DNA of 14,613 nucleotides from positions 1 to 14,613 of the forward strand of contig JAYRGC010000040.1 in the NCBI GenBank assembly GCA_041908065.1, written 5' to 3'. Both the position numbers and the translations under genes were made by a program. Positions within the stretch are counted from its first letter, which is position 1; each line of letters starts with the position of its first letter. Positions 6,550-13,482 of the stretch are shown piece after piece. The notes under the pieces are model-generated. The model was not told where the DNA came from and made no database searches. It saw only the letters and a program-made list of their open reading frames with translations. Source of the stretch: JAYRGC01 sp041908065 (GTDB lineage: Bacteria > Pseudomonadota > Alphaproteobacteria > UBA9219).

Positions 6550-6723
6550 GGCCAAAGGCCGTCATCTACCCTGTTACAGCCAAAGGCTGTCATTGCGAGC
6601 CGCCCCTTGGCGGCGAAGCAATCCAGTGCCGTCGCTCCATGACTCTGGATTGCTTCGCGTCGCAAGGGCGACGCTCGCAATGACAGCCTTTGGCTGTAAC
6701 TTCGCAAATGACGGCTTTTGGCC
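6550..6723. repeat. Dispersed palindromic repeat, family A, copy 3 (best preserved)
   Basis: Two perfect 27-base inverted arms lie at 6573-6599 and 6674-6700 (GTTACAGCCAAAGGCTGTCA... and its complement). An outer pair GGCCAAAGGCCGTCAT / ATGACGGCTTTTGGCC (6550-6565 with 6708-6723) matches except for one base, and an inner pair GCGAAGCAATCCAG / CTGGATTGCTTCGC continues the fold. The element could extrude as a hairpin of about 170 bases. It fills the gap between the ketosynthase and leuS, a 350-base stretch with no gene. Confidence 0.85.
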
Positions 6724-6729
6724 GCGCAA

Positions 6730-6754
6730 GTTCCCTTCGACAAGCTCAGGGAAC
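6730..6754. repeat. Small hairpin repeat, family B, copy 3
   Basis: GTTCCCT - TCGACAAGCTC - AGGGAAC is a perfect 7-bp stem around the family B loop. A further half copy (TGTCGAAGCGACTGC, about 6519-6533) lies just after the ketosynthase stop codon; it matches one side of copy 1 at 3217-3245 rather than the stem seen here. Confidence 0.7.
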
Positions 6755-6865
6755 GCGAGCTTTGTGAACACAGGCCATTCATAGGCAATATGCCGCAGTT
6801 GTCTACGTCCGGTTTTGGTGGCATCTTCGTCGGGTGGAAAACAACACCAAAAGGCGATTAAAACC

Positions 6866-9427
6866 ATGGCATATGAAGTATCGGCCACGGAATCCAAGTG
6901 GCAAAAAATATGGGACGAGCGCAACAGTTTTCGCGCCACCGCGAATAAATCCAAGCCCAAGTATTACGCGCTGTCGATGCTGCCTTATCCGTCGGGACGC
7001 ATCCACATGGGGCACGTCCGCAACTACACTTTGGGCGACGTGGTGGCGAGGTACAAAAAGGCGCAAGGGTTCAACGTGCTGCATCCCATGGGCTGGGACG
7101 CTTTCGGCCTTCCGGCGGAGAACGCCGCTCGCGATCGCAAGACGCATCCCGCCGCTTGGACTTACGAAAACATCTCCAACATGAAGGCCGAGCTGCGGCG
7201 CATGGGGCTCAGCATCGACTGGGAACGCGAATTCGCCACCTGCGACGCGACCTATTACAAGCACCAGCAAAAGCTGTTCTTGGATTTCCTGAAAGCCGGA
7301 CTGGTTTACCGCAAGGACGCTTGGGCTAACTGGGATCCCGTGGACAACACCGTTCTGGCCAACGAGCAAGTCATAGACGGGCGCGGCTGGCGTTCCGGCG
7401 CGTTGGTGGAAAAGCGCAAGCTGTCGCAGTGGTTTTTCAAGATAACCGCCTATGCCGAGGATTTGCTGGAATCCCTAAAGACGCTGGAGCGTTGGCCGGA
7501 AAAGGTCCGGCTGATGCAGGAAAACTGGATCGGCAAGTCCCAAGGGGCGTTCGTAACGTGGAAGACAGGCGCAGGAAACGGGATCGAGGTGTTCACCACC
7601 CGCCCCGACACGCTTTTCGGAGCCTCGTTCCTTGCCATTTCCCCCAATCATCCTCTGGCGGCGGAGTTGGCCAAGTCCGACGCGAAGCTGGCCTCCTTCA
7701 TCGCCGAATGCAACCGCATCGGCACGTCCGAGGTGGCGTTGGAAACGGCGGAAAAGAAAGGATACAAGACCGCGATTGCGGTCGCGCATCCGTTCGATTC
7801 GGCGTGGAATATCCCCGTCTACGTCGCCAATTTCGTGCTGATGGAATACGGCACAGGGGCGATATTCGGCTGTCCCGCGCACGATCAACGCGATCTGGAC
7901 TTCGCCCGCAAATACGGCCTGCCGGTCAAGCCGGTGGTGCTGCCGCCCGACGCCGATCCTAAAACCTTCTCTGTCGGCGGCGAGGCCTATGTCGGAGCCG
8001 GCAAGCTATTCAATTCTTCGTTCTTAGACGGCATGGACGTGGACGCCGCCAAGCGTTCCGCCATAGCCAAGCTCGAGGGCATCGGCGCGGGCAAGGGCAC
8101 AGTGCAATATCGCCTGCGCGACTGGTGCGTCAGCCGCCAACGCTATTGGGGATGCCCCATACCAGTCGTCCATTGCGACGCTTGCGGCGTAGTTCCCGTG
8201 CCGGAAAAAGACCTGCCGGTGAAACTGCCCGACGACGTGACCTTCGACGCCGCCGGCAATCCGCTGGACAGGCACCCGACATGGAAAAACGCCGCCTGTC
8301 CGCAATGCGGCAAACCGGCGCGGCGCGAGACCGACACCTGCGATACCTTTGTGGATTCCAGCTGGTACTTCGCGCGGTACTGCTCGGCCACCAACGCCGA
8401 AAAGCCGGTAGAGCAGGCGGAGGTCGACTATTGGTTGCCGGTGGATCAATACGTCGGCGGAGTGGAACACGCTGTTCTGCATCTTTTATACGCGCGCTTT
8501 TTCACTCGCGGCATGAAGGCGACCGGACATCTGAAAATAGCGGAGCCGTTCGCCGGACTGTTCACACAAGGCATGGTCTGCCACGAATGCTACCGCGCCG
8601 AAAGCGGCGAGTGGTTGTATCCCTCTCAGGTCAAGAAGAACCCCGACGGAACCGCCACGCACATCGAAACCGGACGTCCGGTGACGGTGCAAAGCGGCGA
8701 GAAGATGAGCAAGTCCAAGAACAACGTGGTGGATCCCGACAAGATAATCTCGACCTACGGAGCGGACACCGCTCGCCTGTTCATGCTGTCGGACAGCCCG
8801 CCGGAGCGCGACTTAGAATGGACCGACGCCGGAGTCGAAGGCGCGTGGCGATACCTCAACCGCTTGTGGCGCATGGCGACGGAGCCTAAGACCGCCATGC
8901 CCAAGGCCGGAACTCCTCAACCGGCGGACATGGACGCCCGCGCTTTGGACGCGGTGCGGGCGGCGCATCGCGCCATCGCCGACGTGTCGGCGGATCTGGA
9001 CGGCTTCCGGTTTAACCGCGCCGTGGCGAGGTTGAGAGAGCTTACCAACGCGCTCGACGATCTGGACGGCTCGCGGGCGGGAGACGGCTGGGCTCTGCGC
9101 TTTGGATTGGAAACGCTGGCGCGGCTGGCCAACCCTATGATGCCGCACCTGACCGAGGAGATATGGCAAAGCCTCGGCCATTTCACAATTCTGTGCGAAA
9201 CCCCGTGGCCCAAGGCCGATATGTCGCTTCTGGCTGTTGCCGAAGTTACAGTGGCGGTGCAGGTCAACGGCAAGCTCCGCGCCACCATCACTCTGCCCAA
9301 GGACGCGCCCGACGCCGACGCGCAGAAAGCGGCGTTGTCGGATCCCAACGTTTTGCGCGCCATGGACGGCAAGGCGGCGAAAAAGGTTATAGTCGTGAAG
9401 AACAAGATTGTTAACGTGGTGGCGTAA
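6866..9427 (+). CDS. leuS: Leucyl-tRNA synthetase
   Basis: 853-residue class I aminoacyl-tRNA synthetase that charges tRNA-Leu in the cytoplasm. Landmarks in order: HIGH-type signature 'HMGH' (47-50, within 'YPSGRIHMGHVRNY'); 'NWDPVDNTVLANEQV'; the CP1 editing domain with 'TTRPDT' (244-249), 'GTGAIFG' (329-335) and 'HDQRD'; zinc-type Cys pairs 'CDAC' and 'CPQC'; 'DTFVDSSWYFARYC'; the bacterial insertion before 'GEKMSKSKNNVVDPD' (KMSKS 613-617); the anticodon-binding helical domain; and a C-terminal domain 'VQVNGKLRATITLP'. Full length and intact. The ATG at 6866 is chosen, since the protein begins 'MAYEVSATESKWQKIWDE' as in homologues; the frame is open back to 6815. It heads the leuS-lptE-holA operon characteristic of alphaproteobacteria. 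Confidence 0.98.
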   Translation: MAYEVSATESKWQKIWDERNSFRATANKSKPKYYALSMLPYPSGRIHMGHVRNYTLGDVVARYKKAQGFNVLHPMGWDAFGLPAENAARDRKTHPAAWTYENISNMKAELRRMGLSIDWEREFATCDATYYKHQQKLFLDFLKAGLVYRKDAWANWDPVDNTVLANEQVIDGRGWRSGALVEKRKLSQWFFKITAYAEDLLESLKTLERWPEKVRLMQENWIGKSQGAFVTWKTGAGNGIEVFTTRPDTLFGASFLAISPNHPLAAELAKSDAKLASFIAECNRIGTSEVALETAEKKGYKTAIAVAHPFDSAWNIPVYVANFVLMEYGTGAIFGCPAHDQRDLDFARKYGLPVKPVVLPPDADPKTFSVGGEAYVGAGKLFNSSFLDGMDVDAAKRSAIAKLEGIGAGKGTVQYRLRDWCVSRQRYWGCPIPVVHCDACGVVPVPEKDLPVKLPDDVTFDAAGNPLDRHPTWKNAACPQCGKPARRETDTCDTFVDSSWYFARYCSATNAEKPVEQAEVDYWLPVDQYVGGVEHAVLHLLYARFFTRGMKATGHLKIAEPFAGLFTQGMVCHECYRAESGEWLYPSQVKKNPDGTATHIETGRPVTVQSGEKMSKSKNNVVDPDKIISTYGADTARLFMLSDSPPERDLEWTDAGVEGAWRYLNRLWRMATEPKTAMPKAGTPQPADMDARALDAVRAAHRAIADVSADLDGFRFNRAVARLRELTNALDDLDGSRAGDGWALRFGLETLARLANPMMPHLTEEIWQSLGHFTILCETPWPKADMSLLAVAEVTVAVQVNGKLRATITLPKDAPDADAQKAALSDPNVLRAMDGKAAKKVIVVKNKIVNVVA

Positions 9428-9483
9428 TACGGCGTGAAGTGGAAATGTCGCGTCTTAGATGTGGGTAAACGCGGGCTTTGAAA

Positions 9484-10011
9484 ATGCGAAAAATTGCCGT
9501 TCTTGCCGCGATCGCGGTTTTGCTCTCGGCCTGCGGGTTCGCTCCGGTTTACGGCGATCGCGGCGGCGCAAGAAACGTGTCGGCCGCCTTGGGAAAAGTG
9601 GCCATCTCCAATATTCCCGACCGCGACGGGCAGTTTCTCCGCAATCACCTTATCGACCGCATGTATATTTCGGGGCGGCCATCCGATCCGAACGCCAAGC
9701 TGCGCGTTAGCCTGAAAATGACCGAATCCGATCTCGGCATCCAAAAGGACGCCACGGCCTCGTTCCGCGAATTGGATCTGCTGGCCGAATACGTCCTGAC
9801 CGACAAATCCGGCAAGCCCCTGCTGGACGGCAAGGCGCACAGCGTGGTCGGGTACAGCAAGATAGACGCGCAATACGGTTTGTTGGCCGCCCGCGACAAC
9901 GCCCGCGAACGCGCCCTGCGCGAGGTGGGCGAGCAGATAGTCAACCGCCTGTCCCTCCACTACGCCGACGATCCGGACGCTCCGTCGGACAAGCCGCTGA
10001 AATCGCCATGA
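9484..10011 (+). CDS. lptE: LPS-assembly lipoprotein LptE
   Basis: 175 residues. Outer-membrane lipoprotein that plugs the LptD barrel and helps deliver lipopolysaccharide to the cell surface. A lipoprotein signal is plain: 'MRKIAVLAAIAVLLSAC' with lipobox L-S-A-C and Cys17 as the lipidated residue, followed by 'GFAPVYG', the hallmark start of mature alphaproteobacterial LptE. The C-terminal half has the alternating strand/helix pattern of the family, ending in 'ARERALREVGEQIVNRLSLHYA'. It lies 56 bases after leuS, and its stop codon overlaps the holA start (ATGA). The ATG at 9484 is preferred over an upstream TTG at 9478. Confidence 0.9.
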   Translation: MRKIAVLAAIAVLLSACGFAPVYGDRGGARNVSAALGKVAISNIPDRDGQFLRNHLIDRMYISGRPSDPNAKLRVSLKMTESDLGIQKDATASFRELDLLAEYVLTDKSGKPLLDGKAHSVVGYSKIDAQYGLLAARDNARERALREVGEQIVNRLSLHYADDPDAPSDKPLKSP

Positions 10012-11021
10012 AGCTGCCTCCGGCGCAAACCGAGCGTTTCCTTAAATCTCCGCCTCCGGCGGCGCGGGCGGCCTTGCTTTACGGCCCCGACGCCGGACTG
10101 GTGCGCGAACGCGGCGAGGCCTTGGCGCGGGCGGTCGTGCCGGACATCGCGGATCCCTTCAGCGTGTCGCTGCTCGACGGCTCCGACGCCGCCGCTGACG
10201 CGCATCGCCTTTACGCCGAAATGTCCTCCACTCCCTTCGGCGGCGGCAAACGGCTGGTGTGGTTGCGCCACGCCGCCGACGCCAACGCGGCGGGGGTCGA
10301 GGAAGTCCTGAAGGATTTTCCTAAGGCCGATTCCTTTTTGCTGGTGGAAGCCGGAGATCTCGGCAGCCGCTCCAAACTCCGCCTCGCCTATGAAAATTGC
10401 GGCGAGGAAGCCTGCGCCGTCGCCTGCTATGTCGAAGACACAGCCCAGCGTCAACGCTCCATCGCCGCCATGCTGGCGGCGGAAAACCTGTCCGCATCAA
10501 GGGACGTTTTGGCGATGTTGGCCGACATGCTCCCACCCGACCGCATAGCCATGCGCAGCGAGATGGAAAAGCTGGCGATGTACGCCAAAGGCAAAAAGGA
10601 AATCTCCGAAGACGACGCGCGCGCCGTGCTTTTGGACGCCGGAGCCGCCGAGCTTGACGACTTGATGAATTCGCTGGCGATGGGAAACGCCGCCCGCGCC
10701 ATGCAGCTGTTCGATCGCCTGATGCAGGAGCGTTTTTCCGTGGTGGCGATCTTGCGGATGGCGCAGTCGCATATGCTAAGGCTACAGTTGGCGCGTTCCT
10801 ATTTGGACGGCGGCGCGGGAGCCGAGGAAGCCGTGAAAAAACTCCGACCTCCGGTGTTCTGGAAAAACGTCGCCCCCATGGCCGCGCAAGTCAAACGCTG
10901 GCCGGAAAACCGGATAGAGGCGTTCTTGAAACGCCTTTACGAAACGGAAGCCGCCGTGAAAAAGACCGGAAGTCCGGCGGAAACCCTCTGCGCCCAGCTT
11001 TTCTTGAAGGCGGCGGGATAA
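10008..11021 (+). CDS. holA: DNA polymerase III delta subunit
   Basis: 337 residues, normal length for HolA. The delta subunit opens the beta sliding clamp within the clamp-loader complex. Visible: the N-terminal AAA-like start 'RAALLYGPDAGLVRERGEAL' (residues 20-39); 'GGGKRLVWLR'; 'FLLVEAGDLGSRSKLR' in the position of the family's L..(E/A)G.L...S.LR stretch; 'RSEMEKLAMYAKGKKEISEDD'; and the C-terminal helical collar domain with 'RLLM'-like 'LFDRLMQERFSVVAILRMAQSHMLRL'. Translationally coupled to lptE by a 4-base overlap. In many alphaproteobacteria parA and parB adjoin this gene; here they do not, and a small unknown gene follows. Confidence 0.93.
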   Translation: MKLPPAQTERFLKSPPPAARAALLYGPDAGLVRERGEALARAVVPDIADPFSVSLLDGSDAAADAHRLYAEMSSTPFGGGKRLVWLRHAADANAAGVEEVLKDFPKADSFLLVEAGDLGSRSKLRLAYENCGEEACAVACYVEDTAQRQRSIAAMLAAENLSASRDVLAMLADMLPPDRIAMRSEMEKLAMYAKGKKEISEDDARAVLLDAGAAELDDLMNSLAMGNAARAMQLFDRLMQERFSVVAILRMAQSHMLRLQLARSYLDGGAGAEEAVKKLRPPVFWKNVAPMAAQVKRWPENRIEAFLKRLYETEAAVKKTGSPAETLCAQLFLKAAG

Positions 11022-11046
11022 ATATGGTTAATTTCCCACAAATATC

Positions 11047-11075
11047 TTGCCAATCCCCTTAAGCTAGTGTTATTT
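11047..11075 (+). promoter_or_regulatory. Candidate promoter upstream of the 129-residue gene
   Basis: TTGCCA (11047-11052), 17 bases, TTATTT (11070-11075) in the 90-base gap after holA. This would give the small membrane protein its own transcript. The gap is noticeably A/T-richer than the flanking genes. Consensus match only. Confidence 0.3.
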
Positions 11076-11111
11076 TTCCCACGCTGAAACCAATGGCGGG
11101 GCGCGGAAGGA

Positions 11112-11501
11112 ATGGAAGATCGCGGAGAAATAATAGTCAGGTTGGCGAAAGAGCTGTTGCGATCCGGAAGCGCAGCCCGCCCGAGGCGGTGCGATTTCCG
11201 CTCTATGCCGGAGCCAGTCTTGCGAGCCATTATGCTGTCGGCCATCCTTGCCGGAATAGGAAGCTCAATGCTTACCTACGCGATAGAATCCCGCCGCCGC
11301 CCCATCAGCCACTTGGAAATGCTGGAAATCGAAAGCATGGCGCAAACCGTCGCCTCCGGACGCGCTTTGAACAAATCCGCGCTGTTTTCGGAAATCTCGT
11401 CTTCGCTCGGACTGCCGGCGTCCGTCAGCGAAATGACCGCCGAGGACTACTTCGCGGCGCGTAATTATCTGGCCAAAAAGCTGGCGAGCAGCGAAAACTA
11501 A
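11112..11501 (+). CDS. Small predicted membrane protein, unknown function
   Basis: 129 residues; family not recognised. An N-terminal basic amphipathic stretch (GEIIVRLAKELLRSG, residues 5-19) is followed by one likely transmembrane segment, residues about 36-57 (VLRAIMLSAILAGIGSSMLTYA), then an Arg-rich step and a soluble C-terminal helical region (SHLEMLEIESMAQTVASGRA; AEDYFAARNYLAKKLA). Base composition and codon use match the core genes around it, so it is probably a long-standing resident. GGGGCGCGGAAGGA precedes the ATG, with the GGGG at usable spacing. It has its own candidate promoter and ends just before a family A repeat that separates it from the convergent rlmE. Confidence 0.65.
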   Translation: MEDRGEIIVRLAKELLRSGSAARPRRCDFRSMPEPVLRAIMLSAILAGIGSSMLTYAIESRRRPISHLEMLEIESMAQTVASGRALNKSALFSEISSSLGLPASVSEMTAEDYFAARNYLAKKLASSEN

Positions 11502-11503
11502 AG

Positions 11504-11719
11504 CTCTTACGCAAAACTGGCGGGCAATTTTGTAGCCAAACGCAACGCAAGGCCGTCATTGCGAGCCGCCCCTTGGCGGCGAAGCAATCCAGAGTCATTT
11601 AGCAACGGCACTGGATTGCTTCGCCGCCCGACAGCGTTCAACGCTGTCCAAACCAAAGGGTGGCGGCTCGCAATGACGGCCCTTTTTGGAAGGTAATACC
11701 CATCAGTTTCGCGTAAGAG
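11504..11719. repeat. Dispersed palindromic repeat, family A, copy 4 (extended form)
   Basis: Outer arms CTCTTACGCAAAACTG (11504-11519) and CAGTTTCGCGTAAGAG (11704-11719) pair at 15 of 16 positions. A perfect 20-base pair lies inside them (11551-11570 with 11662-11681, GGCCGTCATTGCGAGCCGCC and its complement), then GGCGGCGAAGCAATCCAG / CTGGATTGCTTCGCCGCC, plus an extra small hairpin GACAGCGT-TCA-ACGCTGTC on the right side. This copy shows how far the unit can extend (about 216 bases). It sits exactly between two convergent genes, where it could also act as a bidirectional transcription block. Confidence 0.85.
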
Positions 11720-11726
11720 TCTAAAG

Positions 11727-12434
11727 CTATCCCTCACGCCCGCGAAAGCCGGTGGCGATCAGATAGGTTTCCGAGGATTCCTTGCGGCTGGCCGAAGGCT
11801 TGAACTGGCGAACCTTGGCGAAATTCAGCTTAAGCATGTCGACGAAGCCTTTTTCCCCGCCGCCTTGGAACAGCTTGCATACAAAGCCGCCGTCCGGCTT
11901 CAAAACGTCGATGGCGAAAGCCGCGGCCAGCTCGGCCATCGCCATTATGCGTATATGGTCGGTTCCGGCGTGTCCGGTCGTGGACGGGGCCATGTCGCTT
12001 AACACCAGATCGGCCTTGCTGCCCATTATCCCGCGCAGCTTTTCCTCGGTTCCGGCGGCGAGAAAATCGCCTGTCAGAACTACAGCCCCCTTTATCGGCT
12101 CCATCGGCAAAATGTCCAAGGCGACGATCTTGCCGTTGTGGCCGATCCGCGAAGCGGTCACCTGCGTCCATCCGCCCGGAGCCGCGCCCAGATCCACCAC
12201 CGACATGCCGCTTTTCAGCAAATCGAACTTTTCGTTCAGCTGTATCAGCTTGAACGCGGCGCGGGAACGGTATCCGGCCTCTCGCGCCGCCGCGACGTAA
12301 GGATCGTTCAGCTGCCGCTCCAGCCATTTTTTCGACGATTGGGTATGCCGTTTGCTGGAAACGGTCACCCTGCCAGCGGCGCGGCGGCGAGTGGCGCTGC
12401 CGCCGATGCCGCGATTGGATCCCTTGCCCTTCAT
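11727..12434 (-). CDS. rlmE: 23S rRNA 2'-O-methyltransferase RlmE (RrmJ/FtsJ)
   Basis: 235 residues. Methylates the 2'-OH of U2552 (E. coli numbering) in the A loop of 23S rRNA, using SAM, during late 50S assembly. The Rossmann SAM-binding motif 'VDLGAAPGGWTQ' (80-91) and the full K-D-K-E catalytic set are visible: Lys62 in 'SRAAFKL', Asp147 in 'LSDMAP', Lys187 in 'VCKLFQGG' and Glu222 in 'SSETYLIA'. The basic N-terminal extension (KGKGSNRG..TRRRAAGRV) is of a kind common in alphaproteobacterial RlmE. The start at 12434 is fixed by GGGGGAGAT directly upstream; the frame extends further to 12497. Convergent with the preceding gene across a repeat. Confidence 0.95.
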   Translation of the reverse strand: MKGKGSNRGIGGSATRRRAAGRVTVSSKRHTQSSKKWLERQLNDPYVAAAREAGYRSRAAFKLIQLNEKFDLLKSGMSVVDLGAAPGGWTQVTASRIGHNGKIVALDILPMEPIKGAVVLTGDFLAAGTEEKLRGIMGSKADLVLSDMAPSTTGHAGTDHIRIMAMAELAAAFAIDVLKPDGGFVCKLFQGGGEKGFVDMLKLNFAKVRQFKPSASRKESSETYLIATGFRGREG

Positions 12435-12469
12435 ATCTCCCCCGTCTTCGTCTTTCCGGCTCCACCTTG

Positions 12470-12497
12470 TAACTATCCCATAGCTTTCCCGCTTCAA
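12470..12497 (-). promoter_or_regulatory. Candidate rlmE promoter
   Basis: On the minus strand, TTGAAG (12497-12492), 16 bases, TAGTTA (12475-12470). Transcription would begin near 12463, leaving a leader of about 28 bases before the rlmE start. Consensus match only. Confidence 0.3.
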
Positions 12498-12605
12498 GCC
12501 CAGCGCACTTTACGCCAATGCTTGTCGGGATTGAATACGCTGCCGCAATTAAAGGCGACAAGAACGCTATTTCATACACAATATAAGCAATAACCTCCGT
12601 CGTTT

Positions 12606-12685
12606 GCGAGGTTTACGGCAAAAGTCACAATTGCGAAGTTACGGCCAAAGGCCGTCGTTGCGGGCAACCCCTTGGCGTCGAAGCA
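12606..12685. repeat. Half copy of dispersed repeat family A
   Basis: GTTACGGCCAAAGGCCGTCGTTGCGGGC...CCCCTTGGCGTCGAAGCA (about 12639-12685) matches the left half of the family A unit with several changes. The right half is missing: the match stops at about 12685, where the accessory remnants begin. The preceding segment (GTTTACGGCAAAAGTCACAATTGCGAA, from 12611) looks like a decayed outer flank. Confidence 0.6.
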
Positions 12686-12708
12686 TAGCATATCGACCAT
12701 TTGCTCAT
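12625..12708 (-). pseudogene. Beheaded gene start (MSKWSICY...), remainder lost
   Basis: AAGAAGGAG lies 7 bases before an ATG at 12708, an unusually good start signal. Only about eight codons (MSKWSICY) are read before the frame runs into the half repeat and stops at 12625 after 27 residues. It follows the methyltransferase remnant on the same strand, so it is plausibly the next gene of a lost operon, cut off at the repeat. Too little is left to identify. It may be chance. Confidence 0.3.
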
Positions 12709-13004
12709 GACGTTTCTCCTTCTTGCTGCGAGGCCACCGAGCAAGTTCAGGGAGCTTGTCGCTACCCCTGGGGCACTGGAGGTCTCCACCATCCCCCGGC
12801 CATGCCTGCTCCGGCAGGGCGTGGCGACCGGCTAGACCTGCCGGAGACGAGGCCGGCCATGACCAGTGGGCGAGGGTCAACCGGCCACTGTCCGCCCCCA
12901 AGTACGTCTGCCGGCCCGACAACAGGGCAATAGGAAAAAGAACCTCGCCCTCGGTGGCGATGTTCTTATCCTGCTGCCGGTGTCCCGCCTGCCGCAATCC
13001 GGGT

Positions 13005-13121
13005 TCACGGCTGCGCCAGTCTGCGGGTAGCCGCCGCGTGATAACCGGCGTCAATCTCGATGCCCAGCCAAGACCGACCAAGTTTCCGCGCCGCCGCCAG
13101 GGTGCTGCCGGAACCGGCTTC
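13005..13121 (-). pseudogene. C-terminal remnant of a DNA (N4/N6) methyltransferase
   Basis: About 38 residues reading 'EAGSGSTLAAARKLGRSW' and 'LGIEIDAGYHAAATRRLAQP', then a stop codon at 13005-13007. This is the SAM-binding motif I region (normally DPFAGSGST) and the following 'GxEID..Y...A..R' segment found at the C-terminal end of beta-class site-specific DNA methyltransferases. The expected Asp-Pro-Phe before AGSGST is replaced by unrelated sequence (RIPE), so the homology ends abruptly at about 13116-13121, exactly where the doc remnant begins on the other strand. Everything upstream, including the catalytic (D/N)PP(Y/W) motif, is missing. Not functional. Confidence 0.75.
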
Positions 13122-13372
13122 TGGAATCCGCCTTGTGCCGTCCGCAACACTTGGCCCGGGGGATGCGCGGACCTGGCCGCGCTGGCTGCCGCTTATGGCT
13201 TTGGGATCGCCCGCAACCATCCCTTTATGGACGGCAATAAGCAGACGGCATTGACCCTAACCGAGCTTTTCCTGCTCCTCAACGGCCAGGAGCTGATGGC
13301 CGACGATGCGTCCTACGTGACGCCCCTACTGTTGCTCGCGGCGGGTGACCTGCCGGAAGCAGCCCGGCTTTG
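13116..13372 (+). pseudogene. Remnant of Doc/Fic-family death-on-curing toxin
   Basis: The conserved Doc middle and C-terminal part is recognisable: 'LLESALCRPQHLARG' in one frame (from 13118), then, after a frameshift between about 13160 and 13175, 'CADLAALAAAYGFGIARN', 'HPFMDGNKQTALTLTELF' and 'LLLNGQELMADDASYV' in the next. 'HPFMDGNKQT' is the Doc active-site motif (HPFxDxNKRT) with its Arg changed to Gln. The N-terminal third is missing at the junction with the methyltransferase remnant. The C-terminus degenerates after 'AAGDLPEA', where base composition turns A/T-rich. Doc normally kills by phosphorylating EF-Tu and is paired with the antitoxin Phd; no phd is seen. A frameshift, two truncations and a changed active-site residue mark it as dead. 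Confidence 0.8.
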
Positions 13373-13482
13373 TAGGTTCTCTGCTTCATTTGTTGTTTAC
13401 ATCCAATTGGATAGCGATCACAACCATACCAGAATCCCATCGTATAACGGTGGGTTCTTTCACGGTCTCATGCCCTACCCGA

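Noticed and set aside
6550..6754. CRISPR array or tRNA in the repeat-rich gap
   Set aside because: The repeats are inverted and imperfect with no regular spacers. No cloverleaf with a tRNA T-loop or acceptor stem could be made out.
8917..9960. 347-residue open frame on the - strand across leuS end and lptE
   Set aside because: Opposes two well-identified genes and shows no family motif.
12572..13150. 192-residue minus-strand frame as a real gene
   Set aside because: It is out of frame with the methyltransferase remnant, contains repeat A sequence at its end, and shows no recognisable domain.
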